A stretch of DNA of 64,000 nt from Aldrovandia affinis (lineage: Eukaryota > Chordata > Actinopteri > Notacanthiformes > Halosauridae), in the NCBI GenBank assembly GCA_029706075.1, contig JAINUG010000371.1, forward strand, positions 245,001 through 309,000, written 5' to 3'. A program made the translations under genes and the position numbers. The notes under the pieces are model-generated. The model was not told where the DNA came from, did not search any database, and was given only the letters and a program-made list of their open reading frames with translations. This document shows positions 1 through 10,479 of this stretch, in pieces (positions within the stretch are counted from its first letter, which is position 1; each line of letters opens with the position of its first letter).

Positions 1-241
1 GTCCCCCTGGCAACCAAACAAAGCGCTCAGAATCAACAACGGCTGGGTCAATAAATTTAGAGTCACGCGGCTGGGTAGCTGAACACAGGAGCGCTCAAGG
101 GAGAGAACAGAAATAACAAACGTGTCCAAACGTCAAGTATTGAGATTGGAGCTGATCCAGGTGACCTTTGCATGAGGGTACAGACCAAGGTAACAGGCAA
201 CACTAGTGACGTGGAAGAAGCTAAGAAGAAAATGATTTTGC

Positions 242-336
242 TTCAACATCCAACATCAACATCAATATCCAACATCCAACATCCAACATCAACAACAACA
301 TCAACATCAACACCAACATCAACATCAACATCAAAA
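242..336 (+). repeat. ATCAAC/CATCCA microsatellite
   Basis: Imperfect hexamer repeats of ATCAAC with CATCCAAC variants. Confidence 0.85.
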
Positions 337-952
337 GCATGCTTGACAATGTGAGGCAGAACCAATTTGAAGAGCGTTTATTAAGATGCCATCTTGGTCC
401 GACAAAGAATTTCCAACGCCCACGCCTTACGACAGGAAACCTTCATCAGGGCGTAGGCAATCCTGTCTTCTCCCAATTTGCAACGACCATTCGCCCATCT
501 CATCACAACAGGTTCTCCCCCCCCCCACTTTGGGAGAGCATGGCTGACGTGGGGAAGGCCTCCAGAACCATCCAGAACTGTCCAGAACCATCCAGCCACT
601 CCCCACCAGTCCCCAAATTCATCATTTAAGCAGTGAATGCTGACAGAATATCTAACCTTTGATTCCAGTTATAAAACCTGCCAGAAAGGCTGGTTTTAAT
701 AATGGTTTTATATGACTGTACCTTTGAAACAGAGAGTGAAACATTTGGGGGTCAGTGAGTGAATACTATGACTGGCAATTACAATTAAGTCATTAACCAG
801 GTGATTAAGTCCTTTGGCAAGCGGACAGCATTCATTATGTGGTGTCATATCAACCGTTCGCAGAGGGAACATCACAAACAGCAGCTCGGCGTCGAGAGGA
901 AAAGAGTCTGTTGTGTGTTTTTGCCCGCAGGCATATTTGTGAGCCTCCTTAC

Positions 953-3097
953 TTTGGGTCCTGCACGTCCAACGGGTCCATGGTCACCAGGAAGTCCGGC
1001 TGGACCCTGAAATGAAGACCAAGTTGTTCAGATAAACAAGGGGGGAGTACCGGGTTACAGTTGACAGCATGACGAGTGCCGCCCTGGGAGGAGATGATTT
1101 GTCTGAAACACTGCCTCAGGGCTACAGCAGCGAGTTCACAATACGAGGGGGGATTGACATGAAAATAGAGGGGGTAATTGGCTACTAAATTAGGAGAAAA
1201 TGGGATAAAATCAGAAACAAATTCTTTTAAAAAAAAGAAACATTCTCTGAAGCACGATCAATATTATTCCCGGATTTATTCTCATTAAACGTTAATATCT
1301 AAAAAAGGAGCTCGATGTTCATTCTGGCGGAGGTGGAAAAGGCCCAGGAAATGGACAGGTTTACAAGCACTTTTTATTATTTCTATGTCCAACCAAAAGC
1401 TTGCCCTGGGTTTTTTTTTTGTTAACACTCTGTCCTGGGGATCCTTTCAAATGGGACCGTTATCGCTGGTGAAACTTAGGGGACAAACGTGGCGACACGT
1501 CTCCTACCGGGACAACCCCTGAGCAAGAGCAGGAGAATCGCACCACGGAAGCTGCTGGAGGGGCCGGAATTTAGAGAATAAGGCGTGACCCTGCCCCCCC
1601 TCGCTAATCCTACGGGACAAAGTGCGGCCCAGCGTTACAATAATACACCGCAACGTTCGATTCACTGTGTTATTTACACTCACTGAGATCAGGGTTACCC
1701 ATAATCCCTCATTCACATTCCATAAGTGCACATTTGGGAAAACCGGCTCAGACTGGATAATGAATCTCCCGGGGGGAAACATTTTCAAATACTCACTCAA
1801 ATTTTTTTTCCACTAGGGAAGAAATTAAAAAAAAATAAAAACAGCAAAAACAATCATTTGGATTATTGTATATAATCACATATAATAATAATAATAATAA
1901 TAATAACCACAACACCAATAATATAATAATATTCATATAATTAAAAAAAGATAACAATGATCACTCCTAGCCCCCGATCACTCCTGAATGTTAAATGATA
2001 ATTGTAAAACTGTAAAACACAGATTATGCAGGAGGTGAATGGACACTAGGAGCCGTTAAAACACGTTACTTTAAAAACAGACGAGTGGAGTGTACCTGCT
2101 CTCCTCTAGATCCTTGTGGTCCTGAAGAACCATCCGGGCCCTGCGGGAAATCACCAGAACATCCATTAGTCACGGCAACGGCCAATGAGATTGTACGAAA
2201 ACCAGAAATATAGGGGCAGTCGCCAATCAGATCGCGTGGAAATCGTAACCGGACACGGGGCAGTAGCCAATCAGATCGCACGGAAAGCGGAAATAAAGAA
2301 GAGCCTACCTGTTCTCCTTTCACTCCCGTCGCTCCACACTCCCCTATCTCCCCCTTGGACGTGAAAACAATAAAAAAAGAAGAAAAAACAACATTTGAAC
2401 ATTTTCAGACAAACCCGACGAGGGACCCACCCGATTTTCCGCCATTTAAATTTTTTTCTGTTTAAATCTTTCTCTTATCATTTTTTGTTTAATCTAATTT
2501 GAATTGACTCATGGTGATGGTGTCATGGTAACCCATTTTTAAAAGAGTAGGGGGGCGTTAACCCCCCTGGTGTCCTGGTCAAATTCCCGCAAAAAAACTG
2601 CCTCTCTACACAATCCCACCTAACCATCCACCCTACATCTGATTGGCTGCACAATCCCACCTAACCATCCACCCTACATCTGATTGGCTGCACAATCCCA
2701 CCTAACCATCCACCCTACATCTGATTGGCTGCACAATCCCACCTAATCATCCCCCCTACATCCGATTGGCTGCACAATCCCTTGCACTCCCCTGCCCCAC
2801 TTTGATTCCCCAGGCCGTTGCTGCAAAAGAGAAACTAACTATTGGTTGATCTACCTGCTTAAACACAGGTACATAAAGAATAGTAAAAATTAAGCGATAC
2901 GAGAACCCGTATGACATCATGAGAATCAACACGGCGCACATAAGGCGCAACGATATTAAAAGGATTAAAAGTAAAAATTAAAAGTACGAACATTCCATTT
3001 AGCCGTGCAGTTCATTGTGAATATCACCACTGCCAGGAAGTCTGGTTGACCAATCAGCATCCAAGACCAGAAATATGCATTTTATAATAATAAACAC

Positions 3098-3133
<36 letters not shown>

Positions 3134-6100
3134 GGTACAAAGGCAGATTACCTTGTCTCCCCTGCCACCAGGCCTGCCCTGTAACAGAAGAGAGGGGAGG
3201 AGACAAAACATTTGCTCAAGAATATTCTCACACTCCTGCATTGCGCTGATTCAATACAGGGTGACCAGGGCCCTGTCTCACAAAGGAAGTTCAACATAGT
3301 CAGGGTGTCTTTGCGTTAGCTGGCTACACAAAGCCTAACAAAGGCAATTAAGGCTAACCTGTCTTACGACGGTGGTTATAAACTCGCTCTGTCAACCCTG
3401 TTCTTTCTGATCGAGCTATGAGCGTGTGCACACAAAAGGGGCAGCGTTTGTAACACAGTCAATCGCATGCAACACGGAGAGATCGAGAGCACTGTTTCAC
3501 ACACAGGAGATCATGCACATTCTGTACATAAATTAATCTGCATCTGACAATAACTAAATACACTACACACAGTACCTATGTGCAAAAGCAGGAAGTCTGA
3601 CTCAACAAGCAGGAAGTGCACAAACAGGAAGTCTGACTCAACAAGCAGGAAGTGCACAAGCAGGAACTTTGAATCAACAAGCAGGAAGTGTGTATGATAT
3701 ACCGGAAATCCTTCACTTCCTGAAAGGCCGTTGACACCAGGTTCTCCCTGGTGAGCAAAACAGAAAAGGTTGGCATGAAAAAAACCACTCTCAAAGCAGA
3801 ATCCAGACCTTGGGGCTCATCCACACACTATAACAGTACTGTAACAGCATGAGCCACCCAGTGCCCCCCTTAAATATATTTTTTCTAATTGTCAGTAATC
3901 TGCAGGAATTTCAATGACATCTGAAGGGTTCAAGGATTTCAAAGAATGCAATCAACCTTAGTGTAGTGTAATGGTTGTAGTGGTTAGGTAGCTGGGCTTG
4001 TAACTCAGAGGTTGCAGGTTCAATTCCCAGGTGGGGCACTGCTGTTGTACCCTTGAGCTAAAGGCACTTAACCTGAATTGCTTCAGTAAAATATCCAGCT
4101 GTATAAATGGATTGTATGTAAAGAAATGTAAACTGTGTAAGTCGCTCTGGATAAGAGCGTCTGCTAAAAGCCTAAAATCAATCAATTAATCAGTCAGTCA
4201 GTCTGATTGGCCGGGAGAGTGCTTACCCATAATCCTTTAGGGCCGACCGGCCCCTGGGGTCCATCGTCCCCTATTTTACCCTGAGAGTAGAAAATAAATA
4301 AATAAATAAAAGGTAATTTGTGGTTTGAAAAGCCATGATGCACATCCAACAGCCTGGCCATCTCTTATCATCCTGTAATCACTCATAACCTCTCTCCCAC
4401 AGCCTGGTCATCTCTTATCATCCTGTAATCACTCATAACCTCTCTCCCACAGCCTGGTCATCTCTTATCATCCTGTAATCACTCATAACCTCTCAGCCCA
4501 GCCCAGACCAACATGTGCCTCTGATGCCTCTGCCTCATGTTTTTATTGAGAAAAAAAAAGATGATAAAAGATAAAGGAAAAGTCCCCTATGGAGCATGTA
4601 GTCCTTAGGTCCAAATGTACATGTTATTTTAGGCTATCATGACGATGTCGGGCTTGCAGGAGGGAGGGGGAGGGGGGCCGGATTCACCCCACCATTGTCC
4701 GACTCCTAATCCCGTTTGTTGGCAGAATGCCTTTCTGCTGTAGCATGATGAGTTACTTCCTTTAAACACACAGCTGTCAAAATAACTTTCCCCGAGGGAC
4801 ATGGGGGGGGCTGCTACACTTGCATTGTGGGAAATCCCCCTGGCTGACCCCTTCACCCCCCGATCTCTTTGTCTCTAGCGCCCCACTGACCCCCGCGCGG
4901 CGCAGAAGATCACAGACGGTGAAATCCGGCGAACAGGTAGCTTTATCCGCCACTCCGTCGGCCTGTAACCTCGATCGGCCGAGGTTCACAGCCCAGCACG
5001 GGGGGCGGGGTTTCTCACACAGGGGCGTGGCCCCCACCTGATTGGGTGAGAGTGCGCATCCGTTCTGAGGAGGTCACCTCGCTGTTCCTCGACCGCGATA
5101 TGGCTGCCGGTCGATGGATGTCTTTGTGAAGCTGGGAAGAGACCTGCAGCCCAAATGGCCTTAGTCTTCGTCTGTATTTAGAGATTTATGCAGTTTTTTC
5201 TTTCTTTCTTTTGTAAAGAATTCGTTTTTGATTTTATCCCATTCTCTCCTAATTTAGTAGCCAATTATGCCCCCTCTTTTTCGTGTCAATCCCCCCCTCG
5301 TATTTTGAGCTCGCTGCCGTAGCCCTGTGACCGGCGGTAACAAAGGCGAAGCATCATCTCCTCCGAGACGGAGGAGGAGCACGACGCCCTGAGGAGCGCG
5401 ACGACGCCCTGAGGAGCCTGACGCCCTGAGGAGCCTGACGCCCTGAGGAGCCTGACGCTCTGAGGAGCGCGACGCCCTGAGGAGCCTGACGCTCTGAGGA
5501 GCCTGACGCCCTGAGGAGCCTGACGCCCTGAGGAGCCTGACGCTCTGAGGAGCGCGACGCCCTGAGGAGCCTGACGCTCTGAGGAGCCTGACGCTCTGAG
5601 GAGCGCGACGCCCTGAGGAGCCTGACGCTCTGAGGAGCCTGACGCGCCCTGAGGAGCGCGACGACGCCCTGAGGAGCGCGACGACGCCCTGAGGAGCGCG
5701 ACGACGCCCTGAGGAGCGCGACGACGCCCTGAGGAGCGCGACGACGCCCTGAGGAGCGCGACGACGCCCTGAGGAGCGCGACGACGCCCTGAGGAGCGCG
5801 ACGCCCTGAGGAGCCTGACGCCCTGAGGAGCCTGACGCCCTGAGGAGCCTGACGCCCTGAGGAGCCTGACGCCCTGAGGAGCCTGACGCCCTGAGGAGCC
5901 TGACGCCCTGAGGAGCGCGAAGACGCCCTGAGGAGCGCGAAGACGCTCTGAGGAGCGCGACGCCCTGAGGAGCCTGACGCTCTGAGGAGCCTGACGCCCT
6001 GAGGAGCCTGACGCCCTGAGGAGCCTGACGCTCTGAGGAGCGCGACGCCCTGAGGAGCCTGACGCTCTGAGGAGCCTGACGCTCTGAGGAGCGCGACGCC

Positions 6101-7672
6101 CTGAGGAGCCTGACGCTCTGAGGAGCCTGACGCCCTGAGGAGCGCGACGACGCCCTGAGGAGCGCGACGACGCCCTGAGGAGCGCGACGACGCCCTGAGG
6201 AGCGCGACGCCCTGAGGAGCGCGACGACGCCCTGAGGAGCGCGACGACGCCCTGAGGAGCGCGACGCCCTGAGGAGCCTGACGCCCTGAGGAGCCTGACG
6301 CCCTGAGGAGCGCGACGCCCTGAGGAGCCTGACGCCCTGAGGAGCCTGACGCCCTGAGGAGCCTGACGCCCTGAGGAGCGCGAAGACGCCCTGAGGAGCG
6401 CGAAGACGCTCTGAGGAGCGCGACAACGCCCTGAGGAGCGCGACGACGCCCTGAGGAGCGCGACGACGCCCTGAGGAGCCTGACGCCCTGAGGAGCCTGA
6501 CGCCCTGAGGAGCCTGACGCCCTGAGGAGCCTGACGCTCTGAGGAGCCTGACGCCCTGAGGAGCACTACGCCCTGAGGAGCACTACGCCCTGAGGAGCCT
6601 GACGCCCTGAGGAGCCTGACGCCCTGAGGAGCCTGATGCCCTGAGGAGCCTGACGCCCTGAGGAGCGCGACGCCCTGAGGAGCGCTACGCCCTGAGGAGC
6701 ACACCCCCGTTACGTGAGGATCATACAGTCGAGCTACGACACTAATCCCTCCTCATACATACACACAGGTAACTGCATGCTTTGATGAGCACAAAAACAA
6801 CGCAAACCATACGCCACGGCCAGCTCAGTCAGCGGAGCCCAACGCAACTGAACACTTACGGGAGGTTCTGGAGCGGCGCCTGAGACGGTGTCTTCCGCCC
6901 CCATCAACAAAACACCAAATGATGGACTTTCTTGTGGAAGAATGGTGTTGCATCCCTCCAACAGAGTTCCAGACACTTGTAGAATCTGTGCCAGGGCCCA
7001 CTGAAGCAGTCCTGGTGGTACGTGATGGCTAGACGCCCTATTAAGACACTTTATGTTGATGTTTCCTTTATTTTGGCAGTTACCTGCAGATGAACGCTCA
7101 ACTCACCTGGCTCCCAGTTGGACCTTTTTCCCCCTTTTCACAAAAACAGGCTTTCGGCTGCGGACACTGAAACAGGAAACGTAACGACACAACCTAACTT
7201 CAATAACTGCACAGCATTGGAGATCATCATCATCTTCATCATCATCATCATCTTCTGAATCAAATAATATACACAGATCCCAAAGAATGCAAAAAGAGAG
7301 GGACATTTGAACTGACAAACCATTTTTCAACAAATGTTGAATATATTTTTGACGTGTATAAGAATTAGGACAGCATAAGGATTGGAAAGTCCATCAAATA
7401 TATAATTCAATTTTGAAGTACGAAAGTATTTGCTTGTGTAAATATGCATCGCACTACTCAAGCAACATGCATTGTTCAGCGTTATGTGCTCTGTAATTGA
7501 TGCAAAAAATATGTCAAAGATCATAACTGATATGATAATCATATCATATTTCATTTGGAAACATGTATGGTATAAGTTGGAATACTTACTCCCTCACTGG
7601 CCAGTTTATTCTGAAAAAGATGTAAAAGTAGACAGACATAAGTCATTTGCTTAAAGGACGTATGCATCCACA

Positions 7673-7725
<53 letters not shown>

Positions 7726-7739
7726 TCAGTCACACTCAG

Positions 7740-7787
<48 letters not shown>

Positions 7788-7869
7788 ACACACACTCAGT
7801 CACACACACACAATCAATCACGCACACACACTCAGTCACACACACACACACACTCACACACACACTCAG

Positions 7870-7909
<40 letters not shown>

Positions 7910-7911
7910 AG

Positions 7912-7967
<56 letters not shown>

Positions 7968-7973
7968 AGTCAG

Positions 7974-8017
<44 letters not shown>

Positions 8018-10007
8018 CAGCTCATCCTCCAGCTTGTCCTCCAGCTGGGCGTCGGTCAGGCTGAGCACGTGGGTGTGTGGCGGGGCGCTGGCGATGGACC
8101 GCAGCCTGGCGGCGTTGGCCGGCTCGCGCGCCAGGTCCGACAGCCCGACGGCGAAGAGCCGCACGCCGCTGTTCTTGGCGTCGGCGGCGGCGGACACCGC
8201 GCTGGGGCTGCGGGGGTGGTCCGCGCCGTCGGTCATGAGCACCGCCACCCGCAGCCCGCCCGGCTCGGCCTCGCGGGCGAACATCGCCGTGGCGTTGCCC
8301 ACGGCGTAGGCGGAGAAGGTGCCGTGCCCGATGTACGCCATGCGGCCCACGCGGCTGCGGAACGCGTCCAGGTCCTGCCAGTCGCGGAGGTCGTGCTCCA
8401 CGGAGACGGCGCTGCTGTACTGGAGCGCCGCCAGCCGCACCCGCAGCCGCCAGCCCGCGATCTGCATCTGCAGGAGCCGGCGAGAGAGGCCGAGCACCAA
8501 CGCCCGCTGCTTCTCGAAGAGGAGGAGCTTGGCCTTCTCCGAGCTGTCCAATAGGAACGCGATGTCCAACGGGCAAACCAATCCTGGGAGCACGGAGAGG
8601 GCAATCAACCAATGAGGGGAGAGAGTGGGGAGGAGCTGTGTACTCTTCTGTCAACATCGACTTATCGCGATCGTTTACTTTTCCCTTAACGTTTCTTAAA
8701 GTCTTTTTACAGCAGACGTCCTTTCTGCCACAGCGGTGAGGCACTGAGGCACAAGAGACGTCACACGGCGCTTTTGGGACCCGACTTAAAAACACCAGAG
8801 TGCGCCTCCTCCGTTTGGATGACGTTGCTGAGGTGTGCCCGTGTTCCTGAAAAATGGACTGGCTTTTCCGCAAGCTACAGTGGAGAAAGTCTGCACTTTC
8901 AGCCAGACCCTCCTATGACCCAGGCTGGGCTCAGCTATAATTAGGGGGAGCTGGTCTTACCAGCTGATCCAGGATTCAGGTATCAACACAGGCATGTTAT
9001 GACAGAGTGGTGTCATAACTGTTACACACTGCCTGTAGTATATCCCAGGATTGTGTTGTGCAGCGTGTGGTCCCCCACCACACCCACACACGTGCCAGAC
9101 GCCCACAAGCTAGGCCTCTCCTCTGACCGCCGCTAGCTCTCTCCTGTAGTACTGTGTGTGGCAATGTAGGGTGTAAAATAGTCAATGTCTCTCTCCTGTA
9201 GTAAGTACTGTGTGTGGCCTGTCGGGTGTAAAATAATCACTGTCTCTCCTGTAGCATTGTGTGTGGCCTGTAGGGTGCAAAATAATCACTTGCTCTCCTG
9301 TAGTACTGTGTGTGGCCTGTAGGGTGTAAAATAGTCACTGGCTCTCCTGTAGCACTGTGTGTGGCCTGTAAGGTGTAATATTGGTCACTGGCTCTCCTGT
9401 AGTACTTTGTGTGGCCTGAAGGGGGGAGAATAGTCACTGGCTCTCCTGTAGTACTGTGTGTGGCTTGTAGGGTGTAATATTGGTCACTGGCTCTCCTGTA
9501 GTACTTTGTATGGCCTGTAGGGTATAAAATAGTCACTGGCTCTCCGGTAGTACTGTGTGTGGCCTGTAAGGTGTAAAATAGTCACTAGCTCTCCTGTAGT
9601 ACTGTGTGTGGCCTGTAAGGTGTAAAATATTCACTGGCTCTCTCCTGTAGTACTGTGTGTCGCCTGTAGGGTGTAAAATAAGACACTGGCTCCCCATGTC
9701 TTTCTGATGACAACTGGTAGCCTGAGAAACTAGAGCAGTGGTTTGTTATCATACCATGTGTAAATGCACATCTTGTAAGTTGCTCTGGATAAGAGTGTCT
9801 GCTAAATGCCTAAAATGTCAACGTAAATGTAACACGCAACCTGCGGGTTATAACTGTAAGCTCCTCTCTCTCTCTCTCACCCTTTGGCTCCTCCTTGACG
9901 ACGAGGTTGCTCACGTGGTGTGTCTTCGTCTTCCTCTTCCTGCCCTGGCCCCTGGCTGTGTGCGAGAGGGCCAGCAGCAGGAGGCACAGTGCCACGCCTT
10001 TACCCAT
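953..10007 (-). CDS. col28a1: Collagen XXVIII alpha-1-like gene, 5' part (3' end outside window)
   Basis: Secreted extracellular-matrix collagen with an N-terminal von Willebrand A domain. Exons read on the minus strand: 10007-9881 (signal peptide), 8583-8018 (VWA), 7610-7590 (21 nt), 7157-7107 (linker PKACFCEKGEKGPTGSQ), 4280-4227, 3747-3703, 3178-3152, 2353-2309, 2140-2096 and 1006-953. The last six are 54, 45, 27, 45, 45 and 54 bp; each starts with a Gly codon, reads as perfect Gly-X-Y (for example GEPGVNGLSGSEGFP) and has AG/GT borders. The first intron is phase 1 and the others phase 0, so all exons join in frame. The order signal, VWA, Cys-X-Cys-Glu-Lys-Gly, collagen is typical of COL28A1, as is the LLDSSE...LLF start of the VWA domain. 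Human COL28A1 neighbours RPA3, as here. Further exons may be missed between 4.3 and 7.1 kb. Assignment to a particular fish paralogue (a1 or a2, a or b) is not possible by eye. Confidence 0.85.
1082..1238 (+). mobile_element. SINE 3' fragment (same family as 10.1 kb)
   Basis: It shares with the copy at 10098 the stretch around GGGCTACAGCAGCGAGTT, then ATACGAGGGGGG, GGCTACTAAATT and a final AACAAATTCTTTTAAAAA. The tRNA-like head is missing. It lies in a col28a1 intron. Confidence 0.7.
2607..2780 (+). repeat. 41-bp minisatellite, about four copies
   Basis: The unit starts CACAATCCCACCTAACCATC and ends GATTGGCTG; the fourth copy is diverged. It lies in a col28a1 intron. Confidence 0.9.
3583..3695 (+). 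repeat. Short minisatellite of GCAGGAAGT units
   Basis: About three imperfect repeats of AAGCAGGAAGTCTGACTCAA with GTGCACAA spacers. It directly adjoins the 45-bp Gly-X-Y exon at 3703. Confidence 0.85.
3958..4180 (+). mobile_element. tRNA-derived SINE with UnaL2-type tail
   Basis: A tRNA-like head with A box (TAGTGGTTAGGTAGCTGGGC) and B box (GGTTCAATTCC), then a CTTGAGCTAAAGG body and the tail GTCGCTCTGGATAAGAGCG. It is very similar to the copy at 13.0 kb. It lies next to a Gly-X-Y exon of col28a1. Confidence 0.85.
4350..4497 (+). repeat. 50-bp minisatellite, three copies
   Basis: The unit starts CAGCCTGGTCATCTCTTATC, with starts at 4350, 4400 and 4450. The copies are almost identical. Confidence 0.92.
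5215..5380 (-). mobile_element. SINE 3' fragment adjoining the GC-rich VNTR
   Basis: Reverse-complement copy of the family at 10098, with the CCCCCCCTCGTAT block and GCTGCCGTAGCCCTGTGACCG. Going 5' in the SINE, it runs straight into the VNTR at about 5381, where the tRNA head would be expected. The VNTR probably grew from within or beside the SINE body. Confidence 0.7.
5381..6702 (-). repeat. 1.3-kb GC-rich VNTR in a col28a1 intron
   Basis: The units are variants of GACGCCCTGAGGAGCCT (15-16 bp) and GCGACGACGCCCTGAGGAG (18-19 bp), with higher-order blocks repeated. The unit contains no stop in several frames, which makes open frames of 390 and 472 codons (reading APQGVRLLRASGSSGR), but there is no independent sign of coding. 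Confidence 0.93.
7673..8013 (+). repeat. CA/GT microsatellite at col28a1 splice donor
   Basis: About 340 bp of CA repeats broken by CACTCAGTCA interruptions. On the gene's strand it is a GT tract that starts at intron position 6 after the VWA-exon donor GTGAGT. Confidence 0.95.
8018..8583 (-). CDS. col28a1: VWA-domain exon of the col28a1-like gene
   Basis: A single 566-bp exon encodes the whole VWA domain, from GLVCPLDIAFLLDSS to LTDAQLEDKLEDEL. The acceptor is CTCCCAG/GA and the donor CTG/GTGAGT. The metal-site (MIDAS) elements are visible: the aspartate of LLDSS, the threonine of GHGTFS and the aspartate of LMTDGADH. The first element reads D-S-S-E-K rather than D-x-S-x-S, so its second serine is replaced by lysine. 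The exon is very GC-rich, with mostly G or C at third codon positions, unlike the AT-rich introns around it. This makes long open shadow frames on both strands that are not genes. The phase-1 entry and phase-0 exit fit the neighbouring exons. Confidence 0.9.
9131..9690 (+). repeat. 49-50-bp minisatellite, about eleven copies
   Basis: The unit starts CTCTCCTGTAGTACTGTGTG and includes GGGTGTAAAATAGTCACTGG. It lies in the first intron of col28a1. Confidence 0.92.
9765..9830 (+). mobile_element. SINE/LINE tail fragment
   Basis: Only the 3' tail is left (GTAAGTTGCTCTGGATAAG, GTGTCTGCTAAATGCC). It lies in the first intron of the col28a1-like gene. Confidence 0.6.
9881..10007 (-). CDS. col28a1: Signal-peptide exon of the col28a1-like gene
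   Basis: The coding part runs from the ATG at 10007 to a GTGAGAG donor after 9881 (127 nt, phase 1). It starts MGKGVALCLLLLALSHTARG, a clear signal peptide, followed by a basic stretch (GRKRKTKTHH). An upstream in-frame ATG at 10043 would add 12 polar residues (MSPVCTGRKRGI) before the hydrophobic core. The start at 10007 is preferred because it puts the hydrophobic core directly after the usual short positive head. A SINE begins about 90 bp upstream of the chosen ATG, so the promoter or 5' UTR is short or overlaps it. Confidence 0.8.
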
Positions 10008-10097
10008 GATCCCCCTCTTCCTCCCCGTGCACACTGGAGACATAGGGGAGCAGTGTTACCCCACCACCACCACCACCTCCTCCCACATTCAACACAA

Positions 10098-10475
10098 GAT
10101 GGCCTCCCGGGTGGTCTAGCGGTTACAACGTTCGACGCTGGTCACTGCGACCGGGGTTTGATTCCACCTGCCACGCCAGAGTCGGCTCTGGCCGGGAGTG
10201 CCACTAGGGGGCGGCGATTGGCTGTCCACCTCAGGGAAGGGGGGAGGGAAGACAACAGGATTTTGCTGCGTATAGGAGTGGCTCTGGAGTACCGGAGGTC
10301 GATGGCTTGGTCGACTCGGAGGAGACGATACTTCGCCTTTGACACTGCCGGTCACAGGGCTACGGCAGCGAACTCCCAATACGAGGGGGGGATGGACATG
10401 AAAAAGAGAGGGTGTAATAGGGCTACTAAATTGGGTGAAATTGGGTGAAATCTGAAACAAATTCTTTAAAAAAAA
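10098..10475 (+). mobile_element. tRNA-derived SINE upstream of col28a1
   Basis: The tRNA-like head has an A box (GTGGTCTAGCGGTTAC) and a B box (GGTTTGATTCC). A body of about 300 bp follows, with ACGAGGGGGG near the 3' end and an A-rich tail. The 3' halves of the same family lie at 1082 and, inverted, at 5215. It begins about 90 bp upstream of the col28a1-like start codon, so it lies in the promoter or 5' UTR. It carries a CTCF-like motif at 10201. Confidence 0.8.
10201..10214 (+). promoter_or_regulatory. CTCF-like motif in SINE near col28a1 start
   Basis: CCACTAGGGGGCGG fits the CTCF core CCASYAGRKGGCRS at all 14 positions. It is carried by the SINE about 200 bp upstream of the col28a1-like ATG. 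Binding is inferred from sequence only. Confidence 0.5.
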
Positions 10476-10479
10476 CAAA

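Noticed and set aside
1-6. Possible start of another Gly-X-Y exon (minus strand TTGCCAG/GGGGAC) at the window edge
   Set aside because: Only six bases of the putative exon are inside the window, so it cannot be supported.
1504-1530. Good acceptor (GCTCTTGCTCAG) followed by GGGTTGTCCCG and GTAGGA
   Set aside because: The 11-nt exon would break the collagen frame and has no Gly-X-Y content.
5254-6704. Open frames of 390 and 472 codons, Arg/Ser/Leu/Gly-rich
   Set aside because: They are the translation of a GC-rich VNTR that happens to lack stops; there is no start context, domain or non-repeat coding sequence.
6734-6976. Apparent collagen exon reading GAAPEPP with a GTAAGT donor at about 6850
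   Set aside because: Not Gly-X-Y, only about 20 bp long and in the wrong phase. The surrounding 240 bp (GVLLMGAEDTVSG) looks like a common dispersed fish repeat.
7647-8309. 220-codon His/Thr-repeat frame and other long plus-strand frames over the VWA exon
   Set aside because: They come from the CA microsatellite and the antisense of the very GC-rich VWA exon.
8022-8873. 283-codon Arg/Ala-rich minus-strand frame
   Set aside because: Alternative frame of the VWA exon; the frame with the VWA motifs and matching splice phases is the real one.
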